From Pictodentalium vernedei (lineage: Eukaryota; Mollusca; Scaphopoda; Dentaliida; Dentaliidae), in the NCBI GenBank assembly GCA_031216915.1, contig CM062289.1, forward strand, positions 446,734,910-446,798,909: a stretch of DNA of 64,000 nucleotides, written 5' to 3'. Positions 53,588 to 62,522 of the stretch are shown in pieces. How positions within the stretch are numbered: the stretch's first letter is position 1; each line of letters starts with the position of its first letter. Both the position numbers and the translations under genes were made by a program. The notes beneath the pieces are model-generated. The model did not search any database, was not told the DNA's origin, and saw only the letters and a list, made by a program, of their open reading frames with translations.

Positions 53588-54775
53588 TTAGTGGACGACA
53601 TTCTGAGCAACAGATAACGGACCTAAACAATGCAGGTCTCCAGAAATGGACTCAATATTTCTGAGATAAAAATTAGTAAATGTGGATGGCTGAGACCAAT
53701 AAGCAGCCTTCATTAAATCTGTAATAGCAACACTATTAGCATAAGCCCAGGAAGTAGAAAGAGCTCTTACTTCATGAGCAGAAATCTTAAGCACAGACTG
53801 CTGAGAAGAAGATAAATCTTCATACGCAGTACGGATAGTTAACTGAATCCATCTAGCAATAGAATGGACTGAAATGTCCTTTCTATTAGGCATCAAAGAC
53901 AGAAAGAAACGTTTCCGTCCCTTTCTGATGAACTGAGATCTCTGTTTATAGATACGTAGTGCTCTAACAGGACAGAGTAAAGGCCTACGCCCGTCTGAAG
54001 ACGGAAGAGCCTTAATAACAATAGGTTCCGGATATTTATTAGGAGCCTGATTCTTAGCTAAAAAACCGACGTTAGTAGTGAAGGTGATAGTGTTCCCAAC
54101 ACTACGATAATGAGAATCATCCACCGATAGTGCATGAAGCTCACTGACTCTTCTGGCAGAAGAGAAAGCTAAGAGAAAAGCTGTCTTATAAGATAAGAAT
54201 TTGAAATCTACTGTCCCAAGAGGTTCAAATGGCTTTTCCTTCAATTTAAGGAGAACCCAAGCTAAATTCCACTTAGGAATTAATCTAAGAGTTCTGGGTC
54301 TATTTATCGAAAAGTTTCTAACCAATTTCGATAAAGAGACATTAGATCCAATTTGTAAACTATCATGATGTGCATAGGTATCAGATAACATAGATCTATA
54401 ACCCTTTATAGTAACCGGTTGCAGTTTGATTTCGTCAAACAAGTATACTAGAAAGTTAGCAATGTCTGGTATAGAGGGATCAAATATATCAACAGAATGA
54501 TCCCTACACCAACGACGGAAAACCTTCCACTTAGCCGCATAGTTTAGCGAAGAGGAGGTCCTCCTACAGTTAGAAATCGCGTCCACTGCTCGTCCTGTAA
54601 AGTGCTTGCCATGCAAGAAGGACCGCACAACGGAAAAACGTGAAGGTTGAGACCTTGCGGGTTGTGATGCAGTTGGCGCGATTTCCCCTGCCAAAGAAGA
54701 TCCTCTCGTGGAGGGAGCTTCCGCGGTAGGTCCCACAACAGACACCTGAGTAGATTTATCCACGGTCTCTGTGGC
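53588..54775 (-). CDS. DIRS tyrosine recombinase (YR) domain
   Basis: The C-terminal frame of the element. It shows the core-binding region (FRRWCRDHSVDIFDPS) and all catalytic landmarks of the tyrosine recombinase/phage-integrase family: first Arg in SSARRVSELHAL, H-x-x-R in SAHEVRAL, and nucleophile Tyr in FTNFYLRN (TAT at 53666-53668). It would integrate the circular DNA intermediate without DDE chemistry. The true N-terminus is unknown: the same frame is open upstream to the opal codon at 56534-56536, beyond 54544 overlapping the RT frame. No ATG close to the domain is obvious, so expression as a fusion or from an internal start is possible. Confidence 0.88.
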   Translation of the reverse strand, partial: ATETVDKSTQVSVVGPTAEAPSTRGSSLAGEIAPTASQPARSQPSRFSVVRSFLHGKHFTGRAVDAISNCRRTSSSLNYAAKWKVFRRWCRDHSVDIFDPSIPDIANFLVYLFDEIKLQPVTIKGYRSMLSDTYAHHDSLQIGSNVSLSKLVRNFSINRPRTLRLIPKWNLAWVLLKLKEKPFEPLGTVDFKFLSYKTAFLLAFSSARRVSELHALSVDDSHYRSVGNTITFTTNVGFLAKNQAPNKYPEPIVIKALPSSDGRRPLLCPVRALRIYKQRSQFIRKGRKRFFLSLMPNRKDISVHSIARWIQLTIRTAYEDLSSSQQSVLKISAHEVRALSTSWAYANSVAITDLMKAAYWSQPSTFTNFYLRNIESISGDLHCLGPLSVAQNVVH

Positions 54776-56592
54776 GACAGAGATGCTACCAACAGAATCT
54801 TGCATTGAGATTGTTTTATCTTTAGCAATACTTGTTGAATTAACGGCGCTGGAGGATAGGCATATCCTATCATTCCGTCCCAAGGGATCGATAGAGCGTC
54901 TACAGCAAATGCTCTTGGATCCGGACACGGGGACACATACGTCTGCAACTGATTGTTGAGATGTGTCGCAAATAAGTCTATCATTGGCCGTTCCCATTGG
55001 TAGCAAATCTGATTGAATACTTGTTTGTTGAGAGTCCACTCCGACGGCAACAAGCGACCCTTTCGAGAAAGGGAGTCTGCTAGCACATTCAGACGACCCG
55101 GTATGTGACGGACCGAAAGAAGAACGTGATGTTCCAACGCAAACAGAAGGATTCTTTCCGTTAGATTGAACAACGGAACTGAATGAGTGCCTCCCTGATT
55201 CCGTATATACGCCACTACTGTCGTATTGTCGGATAGGATTTGGACATGAGCATCGTGAATAATGTCCATCCAGTGACGTAACGCAAGCCAAATTGACATC
55301 ATTTCCTTGATGTTTATGTGCTTGCACAGGAATTGCGGATCCCAAAGACCCTGGCATCTCGAATCCGTTGGGATTAATGATGCACCCCAACCTGTTTGAC
55401 TGGCATCCGTCATAATGGTAAAACTCGGATCCGGCAACTGCAGCGGAACTCCTTGAGTTAACCACTGAATGTTTGCCCAAGTCTGAATCTCTTGTTTCAC
55501 TTGATCTGACAAGAGAACGTCTACATCGAGCGAATGAATTTTCACACTCCAATTCTGAGTCAAGAAAATTTGAAGAGGCCGTGTGCGTAGCCGTCCCATC
55601 GGAATGAGATCCGCAGCGGCTCCGCACAGACCTATCAGTCTCATAAATTCTCTCGCTGTGACTTTGTCTGTATTTAGACAATAGCGAGCGTAACAACTGA
55701 CTAATTTCGCTCTGGTTAATGGCAGACGAACGAGATTGTTGTGCGTCTCGAAGCTCATTCCCAGATGAGTGAATGACTTGGACGGCACCAGATCCGACTT
55801 CTCCTCGTTTACTATGAAACCGAGACGTCGGAGCAATAGAAGAAGATTCTGAACATCGTTCTGAAGCGTTAACTCGTTGCCGTACCTCGGAAGAATGTCG
55901 TCCAGGTAGGCCGACGTTACCGCAGACGAATGAGCTCGGAAGTAGATCATTACCGAGTTCATTACCCGAGTGAAAGCCCAGGGTGCTAGATTCAATCCGA
56001 AGCACATGGCCCGGAACTGATACACCACTCCTAGGACTGCGAAGCGTAGATACTTTCGGAATGTCGGATGTACCATGACGTGAAAGTACGCATCTTTGAG
56101 ATCTATGCTCGTTGCATAATCGTTCACCCGAATACTCGCTCTGACCGATCGAATCGTCTCCATATAAAACTTCGGAGCGATGATCAGCTTGTTTATCCAG
56201 CTCAAATCTATGACTGGACGGAACGAGCCGTCTGGTTTCGGAACCAGAAACAGATGGCTGTAGAATCCCAGCGATTCCTGGTTTTCTACGACCTCTACCG
56301 CGTTCTTCATTAAAAGAGACTGCACCTCTGATAGCAGAGCGTCTCTTTTCTGAGGGTTTGACGGAAGATGAGTCCACTTTGGACTTCGAGTTAATGGAGG
56401 CTTTCGTTTGAAGGATATCTTTAGACCTTCCGAAGTCACTCCTCTCACCCACGGATCGTCCGTAATCGACGCCCATTCTTGAGAAAAACTCGACAACCTT
56501 CCGCCAACCGGAACGCGATAGAGGTTTGAGCCATCACCTCCTGGATCTGCGAGGCCTGCGGTAGGAGAAACCACGTCTTCCACGACCCGCAC
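54544..56592 (-). CDS. DIRS reverse transcriptase - RNase H
   Basis: A 682-codon frame. RT palm motifs: LVPKPDGSFRPVIDL, SIDLKDAYFHV, FRAMCFGLNLAPWAFTR and catalytic YLDD (SAYLDDILP). RNase H motifs: IMTDASQTGWGAS, KEMMSIWLALRHW, LSDNTTVVAYI and HIPGRLNVLADSLSR. A C-terminal region (RPMIDLFATHLNNQ...) typical of DIRS polyproteins follows. The frame lacks an ATG before residue 95, within the RT N-lobe; its first codon is GTG. It overlaps the end of the Gag-like frame (stop at 56534) in the +1 frame, so expression by +1 frameshifting or an unusual initiation is inferred. All catalytic residues are intact. Confidence 0.92.
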   Translation of the reverse strand: MRVVEDVVSPTAGLADPGGDGSNLYRVPVGGRLSSFSQEWASITDDPWVRGVTSEGLKISFKRKPPLTRSPKWTHLPSNPQKRDALLSEVQSLLMKNAVEVVENQESLGFYSHLFLVPKPDGSFRPVIDLSWINKLIIAPKFYMETIRSVRASIRVNDYATSIDLKDAYFHVMVHPTFRKYLRFAVLGVVYQFRAMCFGLNLAPWAFTRVMNSVMIYFRAHSSAVTSAYLDDILPRYGNELTLQNDVQNLLLLLRRLGFIVNEEKSDLVPSKSFTHLGMSFETHNNLVRLPLTRAKLVSCYARYCLNTDKVTAREFMRLIGLCGAAADLIPMGRLRTRPLQIFLTQNWSVKIHSLDVDVLLSDQVKQEIQTWANIQWLTQGVPLQLPDPSFTIMTDASQTGWGASLIPTDSRCQGLWDPQFLCKHINIKEMMSIWLALRHWMDIIHDAHVQILSDNTTVVAYIRNQGGTHSVPLFNLTERILLFALEHHVLLSVRHIPGRLNVLADSLSRKGRLLPSEWTLNKQVFNQICYQWERPMIDLFATHLNNQLQTYVSPCPDPRAFAVDALSIPWDGMIGYAYPPAPLIQQVLLKIKQSQCKILLVASLSPQRPWINLLRCLLWDLPRKLPPREDLLWQGKSRQLHHNPQGLNLHVFPLCGPSCMASTLQDEQWTRFLTVGGPPLR

Positions 56593-58636
56593 CTCGCCTC
56601 GTCGACCTCGGGGCGTCCGACCGATTGTCCCGGCCTGAAGGACGTCCCGAACGAGAGTCGCTATCCTGACGGTCTATCGAATAAGAGCTAGAGGACGCAC
56701 CGGAACCTCTATAGGAACCTCTCTTGGGCGGATAAGACCCAGAAGTGCCCGCCTTATTCGTGTCTGCTGAATCCGACCTTTTAGGAGCGGATCTAAACAA
56801 CAGAGAATCACTAGCTTTCTTTTTAATATTATCATAAATAGCGGAAAGCTTGCCGTCAAAGAGAAGATCTCCTGAGACCGAAGCGACTCTAAGAGAGTTC
56901 TTCACCTTAGAATCCACTAGTGTGGATGTAGACAGGGCTGCGTCACGTCTAACCAACTCCAGATTTGCCACTGAAAGGGCGGAGTTACACGTGGAATAAG
57001 CTACTGCCCTTGAAAGAAGTCTTAAGGAGGATTGTATATCCTGAAACTCTTCCCCTTGAAGACGCAGTGATAACGCCTTCGTAAGGTGATCTGCGTAAGA
57101 TAAGGCATCTAAATTGGCTCTGTTAGACGCAATAGCTGTTTCCAACACTGCGGTTGGAATAGAAGCTGACGACGGTAATGATAGCTCTAAGTCTTCCGCC
57201 TCGTCGTCCATACGCAGAGGAACTCTCGGTATACCCTGACCTGCCGTGTCGAATTTATTCCTTGCATTAATGAAAGGCAGGTTGAGAGTATTTGCGGACA
57301 AGAAGCCTGCTTTCCCTGTCCTGGAAGCAAGTTTAAAAATAGCGTCGTTCAATAATTCAAATGTTCTTGCAACATTATTGGACTGCGACGGAAACTCGGG
57401 AGCGATGTCCCTGAACCGCTCGAAAAAATCAGAGTCCAATGACGCTATAATTCTCCTGTCCGGAAGCGCAGCAGTCTGGCCCGACGGAACAACTTGAGGA
57501 AGAAAGTGCCGGATGAAGTCTACGGCAGCTTTGTGTTGTTCCGAAAGGGATAGCTCCAATTCATCCGTATCCCTTTCACCATCCGGTCGGACCTCCCGAT
57601 GTTCCCGGTCGTCCGCCCCCGATGCTTCGGCGGAGCGTACCGACCCAGCGCCGTCGGATAATTCTCGATCCGACACCGTCTCTGTCGGCTGCTGGGATGC
57701 TGCGATAAGCTGTGCTATCTGCACTAGAATGTCCGACGTCGAGACCTGCGGAGGAGCGGTCTTTCGCTGCTTTGCCGAGGGCAGCTCCGCATCAGATGGC
57801 TCCCGCATACTTTTCCTATGCGAACGTCCGGAGTCCATCGGTCTCGAATCCCTGGCTGCCGGATGGTGTGACCTGGTCGCCGAATAATCCTTCATCGGCG
57901 AAGCTGGCAAGATATCGGAGGTCACGCAGCCAAGGTGCGGTCGTGTGCGCCGGCGAGAAGAGGAAGCCTTAACAGTCTCTGCGGACTGCTTATACAACGG
58001 AGCGTCCCGAGCGATGGACGTATGCTCCGCTAAAGACACATTTTGTACCACAACATCTGGTCCCAGATGTTGTTGTACGAGAGAGGGGCCTCTCTCGCTC
58101 GCGGCCCGGCTGGACCTGGACGAGCTAGGAACCGGACTAAAAGGCTTCCTCCGTTCTCGTTCACTATCCGCCGTCACTGGGTGTGCATCTATTATTTTTA
58201 TAGTGCTCGCATCACCCAAAATTTCCTCTTGGACCGCATCGGACGAACCCGGCTGCCGAACCATTCGGTGAATGGACGCTACACCGGGCGAGCTAGCGGA
58301 CGACATTTGTCTAATCTCCATGAGCACTTTTGCCGCTAGCTCTGTATTTAATTGTGACGACGGACGCACACTTGAAGAAGATAACATGGAAACATCACCC
58401 TGTTCTGGTTCCTCTGAAATAGAAACTGAGAGAGTAGAGTGACCTTGTGGAGAAAGAGCCGGCATCGCTCTTTCTCCAGAAACAACATATCGTGACACAC
58501 GTTTCCAATGTTTCTCATCCCAATGTTCACATACAGGACAGGGATTAATGCGAGAACACTGACTACAATTTATGCAATAATCATGAAAGTCAGAGGAAGA
58601 TTTCTTCCTATTACAATTTGAACAAGTTCCTTTCAT
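56534..58636 (-). CDS. DIRS Gag-like protein (ORF1)
   Basis: Start chosen at the ATG at 58636-58634 (A at -3, good context); the frame extends further upstream only with non-ATG codons. It encodes 700 residues: an N-terminal cysteine cluster (CSNC, CINCSQC, CPVC) likely to bind zinc, a Ser/Arg/Pro-rich middle, a more structured, leucine-rich segment (about residues 365-600), and an Arg/Gly/Ser-rich basic tail ending RRPRRSRR, suited to RNA binding. Stop is TGA (56536-56534) followed by TGG. The same frame continues open to 53588. No protease motif seen. Role as nucleocapsid is inferred from position and composition. Confidence 0.82.
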   Translation of the reverse strand: MKGTCSNCNRKKSSSDFHDYCINCSQCSRINPCPVCEHWDEKHWKRVSRYVVSGERAMPALSPQGHSTLSVSISEEPEQGDVSMLSSSSVRPSSQLNTELAAKVLMEIRQMSSASSPGVASIHRMVRQPGSSDAVQEEILGDASTIKIIDAHPVTADSERERRKPFSPVPSSSRSSRAASERGPSLVQQHLGPDVVVQNVSLAEHTSIARDAPLYKQSAETVKASSSRRRTRPHLGCVTSDILPASPMKDYSATRSHHPAARDSRPMDSGRSHRKSMREPSDAELPSAKQRKTAPPQVSTSDILVQIAQLIAASQQPTETVSDRELSDGAGSVRSAEASGADDREHREVRPDGERDTDELELSLSEQHKAAVDFIRHFLPQVVPSGQTAALPDRRIIASLDSDFFERFRDIAPEFPSQSNNVARTFELLNDAIFKLASRTGKAGFLSANTLNLPFINARNKFDTAGQGIPRVPLRMDDEAEDLELSLPSSASIPTAVLETAIASNRANLDALSYADHLTKALSLRLQGEEFQDIQSSLRLLSRAVAYSTCNSALSVANLELVRRDAALSTSTLVDSKVKNSLRVASVSGDLLFDGKLSAIYDNIKKKASDSLLFRSAPKRSDSADTNKAGTSGSYPPKRGSYRGSGASSSSYSIDRQDSDSRSGRPSGRDNRSDAPRSTRRGAGRGRRGFSYRRPRRSRR

Positions 58637-59524
58637 TGTGAAGGAACAACAATAAGTCCTAGTTACTCGCAAAAACCCCTGACACAAAGATACATAATAA
58701 CATGATCCATTAATAAATGAAAAAACAATTGCAAAACAAAATAATTTTGAAAAAATATTTTTTCAGAGAAGCCCAAGTTGCTGAAAAGTAACGTTGAGCC
58801 CCGATGGATCCGATGGCAAAGTGTGGTCAAAAATTTTAAAATTATATAAAATAATTAATGAGACACTTTCGGATAATATAAATGTATCTTATAATGAGAT
58901 AAACTACCTCAAAGGCAAACAGCCCCCCTCAAAAAAGGCTGTTGCCAATGAAAACAAACAGTGTAAACACAGAAGAAAACATGACTCCAGGCACTGAAAA
59001 AACTGGCCCGGAATCAGTCCTCAATTACACTCTATCTGATGCAAAACAGAGACTCCCAGGGGAGAATCTGCAGAACATCAGATGGAAGATGCAGAACACA
59101 AACGTTATACACCCATGGGTGAAAACGTAACTATGGGGAAAATAACAGAAAACATTCTGTAACCAAGCAACTCTCCCAGGGAATTTTTAGAAATGAAACT
59201 TCTCAAAAATATGCCAAAAGCATGGGAGAATTGCAAGGGGGGACTTTAGAAGGTTAGGGGAGAGGAAACACTGAATAAGCAGTGCAACAATTAGCAAGAA
59301 TGACAACAAGAGGCGTTTGCCTCGAAAATAGGCAACTTAACATAATTTTAACAAAAAATTTTAAGTACAGCCCTGATTATTTTTTGCCACTTCTTTTTTC
59401 CTCTCCTCCTTCTATCCTCCTTAGAATCACATTTTCTCCAAGAATTACGTGTCTGGCATCCTTTAAACTGAGATTTACAAGCACAAAGATCAGTGAGATG
59501 TTGACTGATGAAGGGCCAAACAGA
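58637..59524 (-). other. DIRS 5' untranslated region
   Basis: Sequence between the 5' inverted terminal repeat and the ORF1 start. It is AT-richer than the coding part. Stops interrupt every frame, and no promoter motif can be assigned. Confidence 0.5.
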
Positions 59525-59712
59525 GAATGATATTTGGCGCCAATTTCGGGACGACTGCGTCACTGCGCATGCGCAGTAGAGTCGTACTATGGAGGTCCTT
59601 TAGGACATGATTTCTTTTTGTTTTGGATGCAAATTTTGGGGATTGGGGGGCAAAATTTGTGTTTGGCCCTGGTTTTTGTGGAGTTAGCACCAGCTAAGTC
59701 TGGGTCATTGGT
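59525..59712. repeat. DIRS inverted terminal repeat, 5' side
   Basis: Complement of 52638-52836: 'agaatgatatttggcgcc', CACTGCGCATGCGCAGTAGA, ending GCTAAGTCTGGGTCATTGGT. The outer ~50-base A/T segment present at the other end is missing here, so the two termini are unequal, as in other DIRS elements. Confidence 0.87.
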
Positions 59713-59717
59713 ACAGG

Positions 59718-60161
59718 ATAAAAATACAACCTGTAGACAGTGCTAAAGGAATCTAGCTCACATGCCCAAACAGCTGTAATGTCTGGCCGATCGTGACCAA
59801 AATACGATGGTCTCATCTAGATATCATACTAAGTTATCCTACCAAATTACAATGAAATTGCTTCATAAATATGAACTGTAGACTGTGCCTAACAAATCTA
59901 GGTCATTTGCCCAATCAGTACGGTTGACTGAACCTGACCAAAATAGGACATTCTAATCTAGATATTATACTGAGTCATCCTACCGAGTTACAATAAAATC
60001 CCTTCATAAATATGACCTGTAAACTGTGGTAAAGGTTTTTGGGCCTGCAGACCATCACGGTTGACCAATCATGACCAAAATAGGATGTTCTCATCTAGAC
60101 ATGACCTCGAACCTGCATATGAAATTTCGTAATGATTGGACAAGAACTAGCCTGTGTAAAG
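59718..60161 (+). mobile_element. HINE array, right part after the DIRS insertion
   Basis: About three further units with 'ctgtagac.gtgctaaagg', 'accaaaatagga.gttctcatctag' and 'ttacaatgaaat', then the terminal non-repeat portion ('acatgacctcgaacctgcat', 'gaaatttcgtaatgattgg') equivalent to 48185-48240. The 3' end is displaced to 61720-61806 by a nested element. Confidence 0.7.
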
Positions 60162-61719
60162 ACAAAAGGCCCCAGGGGGCCTGAGGGCGCTCACCTGACA
60201 TGGTAGTCTAAATATCAAACCAAGGACTTGACTTGAATAAGCTGCATACGCCCCTCCTAAAAAAAAGCATATACCAATTAGATGAAGCGATTGTGCCCAC
60301 ACAATACAGAGGATTTTCCTTCTATTTTCAGTTCCTGCACTTTTACGTTCCAAAATTGAGATAAACACATAACAAAAAGATTTTTTTCCCAAACAAAATA
60401 CTTTCAGCCTAAATTTTTTTCTTCTTCTCAAAACGCATAAAAAACGATAAAACTAATTTCCGGATTTTGGTCAAAAATTTTCTAAGTCCCACCCGGATCC
60501 CAAATTTTTGGTGTAAAAAAAAAAATTTTTTTTGTCTTAAAATTGACAAACGCATAAAAAACAAAAAACAAAAATTTCCGGATTTTGGTCCAAAATTTTC
60601 TTAGTCCCACCCGGACCCCAAATTTTCAGGGGGAAAATTTTTTTCTTTTTTTTTTGTCTTAAAATTGACAGAAATGCATAAAAAACAAAAAAAAAAATTT
60701 CTGGATTTTGGTCCAAAATTCTAAGTCCGCAACGGGACCCCAAATTTTCAGCCTAAATATGAACCCAGGGACTTGGCTTCAACAAACTTTAATCTCACCG
60801 CCCCCTAAGGATGCTGCATACCAAATATCAAAAGAGTCTTATTGGTAGATCTGAAGAAGAAGATTTTTAAAAAATACTCCTCATACTGCACTAATTTAAA
60901 CATTTGGGCTCCCATAGAGAGCCCAAATATCGACCCAGGCAATTGATTTCAATAAACATGTGAAACAATCTTCCAAAGATGTTATATGTGATATTTGAAA
61001 GCTTTTGGAGCAGTGGTTTGGGAGAAAAGGAGTCTTATGTTTTTCCCATTACCCACAGTGTTAAAAAATGCTGACTCAGCACTTTTTCAAAGTCCCCAAA
61101 AAGTACCCCATGATAAAACTGATGGCAATTTTTTTTGACCATTCCATTCTGTTGGTCCTAAGGAAGCTTCACAACAAATAAGAATTCTCAGTGCCGTGTA
61201 GTTTTGGAGATATGAGCGTTTTAATTTTTTTCTATTTTTAGTTCCTGTGGTTCCCACGGGGCTATGGGAAAAAAAAATTCTGCATAAATTAGGTACTATG
61301 ACCCAATAAGCACTCATGTAAAACTTGGTTCAAATCGGCCACGCAGTTTGGAAAATAGAAATTTGGGGCGGGGCCCAAATTTTTGCCCCTCCTTCAACAT
61401 CGTCAAATATAGCCCCTTGAACAAACTTGAGTCTACATCTCAAAAGGAAGCTGCATACCAAATATCAAGTCTCTGCTATTGCTGGTTCTTGAGAAGAAGA
61501 TTTTTTAAGAATTGGAGCATTTTTGCCCCATCCCTCTAATCAATATGAGCCGAAACCTAATTTGACAAAAAATCAAAATGCCCTTATATAACCCCTACTC
61601 ACATGAAATTTCATTAATATGCGGCCAGTGGTTTGGGAAAAAAAGGCCCAAACACCACCTTCACGACAGACAAAAAGTGATCAGAATAGCTCACCCTGAC
61701 TTTCAGTCAGGTGAGCTAA
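60162..61719 (+). mobile_element. HINE/Helitron-like element nested in the HINE
   Basis: Starts 'acaaaaggccccagggggcc', with GCGCTCACCTGAC; ends with the hairpin CCTGACT-TTC-AGTCAGG, then TGAGCTAA at 61719. The 5' GCTCACCTGAC is the inverse of the 3' GTCAGGTGAGC. Inside: three poly-A/T-rich units ('ccggattttggtc.aaaatttt' at 60460, 60580, 60700) and HINE-1 type units ('ggatctgaagaagaagattt'). The pre-insertion site is readable at 48255-48265 (ctaaaggaaatgtgaac). Confidence 0.8.
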
Positions 61720-61806
61720 AAATGTGAACAGACTCAGACTAACAGACTCATAGACCTCTGCACATGTGATGACAATAACTTAACTTGACTTTGTCAAGTT
61801 AAGCTA
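61720..61806 (+). mobile_element. 3' terminus of the outer HINE
   Basis: 'aaatgtgaacagactcagac' continues the outer element; the terminal hairpin AACTTGAC-TTT-GTCAAGTT is followed by AAGCTAA at 61806. It matches the end of the 45090-48342 element. Confidence 0.78.
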
Positions 61807-61933
61807 AAAATGGGCTGAGAAACATAAGATCTACTTTGTGGGGCCTAACCCATTTTTCAGATTGCTTTTATTCTAATTGGTATAGGGTTGTGCCTACAAC
61901 CTGAACTCCCACTCTGTCAGGGGTAAGCCTCAC

Positions 61934-62098
61934 CTCTTTCTCTTCCTTGTACTCATCTTTTTCTTTCCGCATTCGCAATCTAGCTTTCTTTGTTGCCTGA
62001 ACCAATTTACTCTCCCAGGGTTCTAATTCATGAAGCAAAAATTCCAACTGTGCATGGAGATCTATGATACATTTCTTTCTTGGTGGTGGCTTTACTAA
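61934..62098 (-). CDS. Internal exon of the host gene (55 codons)
   Basis: Minus-strand exon with a strong acceptor (GTTTTTTTTCAG) and donor (GAG, then GTGAGG). It reads LVKPPPRKKCIIDLHAQLEF, then LLHELEPWESKLVQATKKAR, then LRMRKEKDEYKEEKE. Length 165 bases, phase 0 at both ends, matching the phase 0 start of the 4.66 kb exon at 40669, so the two can be joined in frame. The sequence is charged and probably alpha-helical, followed by the acidic start of the terminal exon. Upstream exons are outside the window. The protein family was not recognised; a chromatin or transcription role is only a guess from composition. Confidence 0.78.
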
Positions 62099-62195
62099 CT
62101 GAAAAAAAACAACAATGATAGAATTAAATTCCTGGAGATTTTTTTATACATTTTTGCAACATTTGGAAAACCATATTTGTTTGCTGAAGATTTCA

Positions 62196-62432
62196 CCCTA
62201 AAGGGTTTGGAGATTTTTATACATTATGCTAGACACTTACTAGTAACAGTGAACATACTGTGGCTTTGCAGTTGTTTCTAGGCAAGTCTTGGCTGCCAAT
62301 GTAGGCAGCCAAGACTTGCCCAGAAACAACTGCAAAGGTACTTCGAATGCAACTTTGCCCAAAGATTGCATGTTGGGGCACCTGTTTTATTGCACTAAGA
62401 GTGATCAGACGAAATTATCCCTTAAGGATTAA
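62196..62432. mobile_element. Family C MITE (copy 5)
   Basis: 'ccctaaagggtttggagat' at the left, 'tatcccttaaggattaa' at the right, and a nearly perfect hairpin around CTAGGCAAGTCTTGGCTGCC at 62278-62330. Confidence 0.7.
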
Positions 62433-62522
62433 ATGAATTCAAAGATAATTTACGACCTTTTATCAAATGTATAGAAGATCATGAGCTCTGTTAAACATGA
62501 TATAATAGAATAAAAGGAGTGC

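Larger units (their letters stand above)
52600..59717 (-). mobile_element. DIRS-type tyrosine-recombinase retrotransposon, apparently full length
   Basis: It encodes a Gag-like protein, RT-RNase H and a tyrosine recombinase on the minus strand, bounded by inverted terminal repeats: 52638-52836 and 59525-59712 are complementary over about 190 bases, including TACTGCGCATGCGCAGT. The low-coordinate (3') end carries an additional inverted copy of the first 50 bases (52600-52650 versus 52905-52957). No integrase, protease or LTR is seen. It lies in an intron of the host gene, same orientation. The element is clearly less AT-rich than its flanks. All frames are long and open, so it may be young. 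Flanking HINE sequence can be joined with little loss and no clear target duplication, as expected for DIRS. Confidence 0.9.

Noticed and set aside
53588..56476. A 962-residue protein spanning the whole recombinase frame
   Set aside because: Only the last third is a recognisable recombinase. The rest overlaps intact RT-RNase H coding in another frame and reads as Ser/Arg-rich out-of-frame sequence, so only the recombinase part is annotated as a domain.
57246..58339. Plus-strand open frames opposite the DIRS Gag-like gene
   Set aside because: They are antisense shadows of a G/C-richer coding region, with no recognisable protein features.
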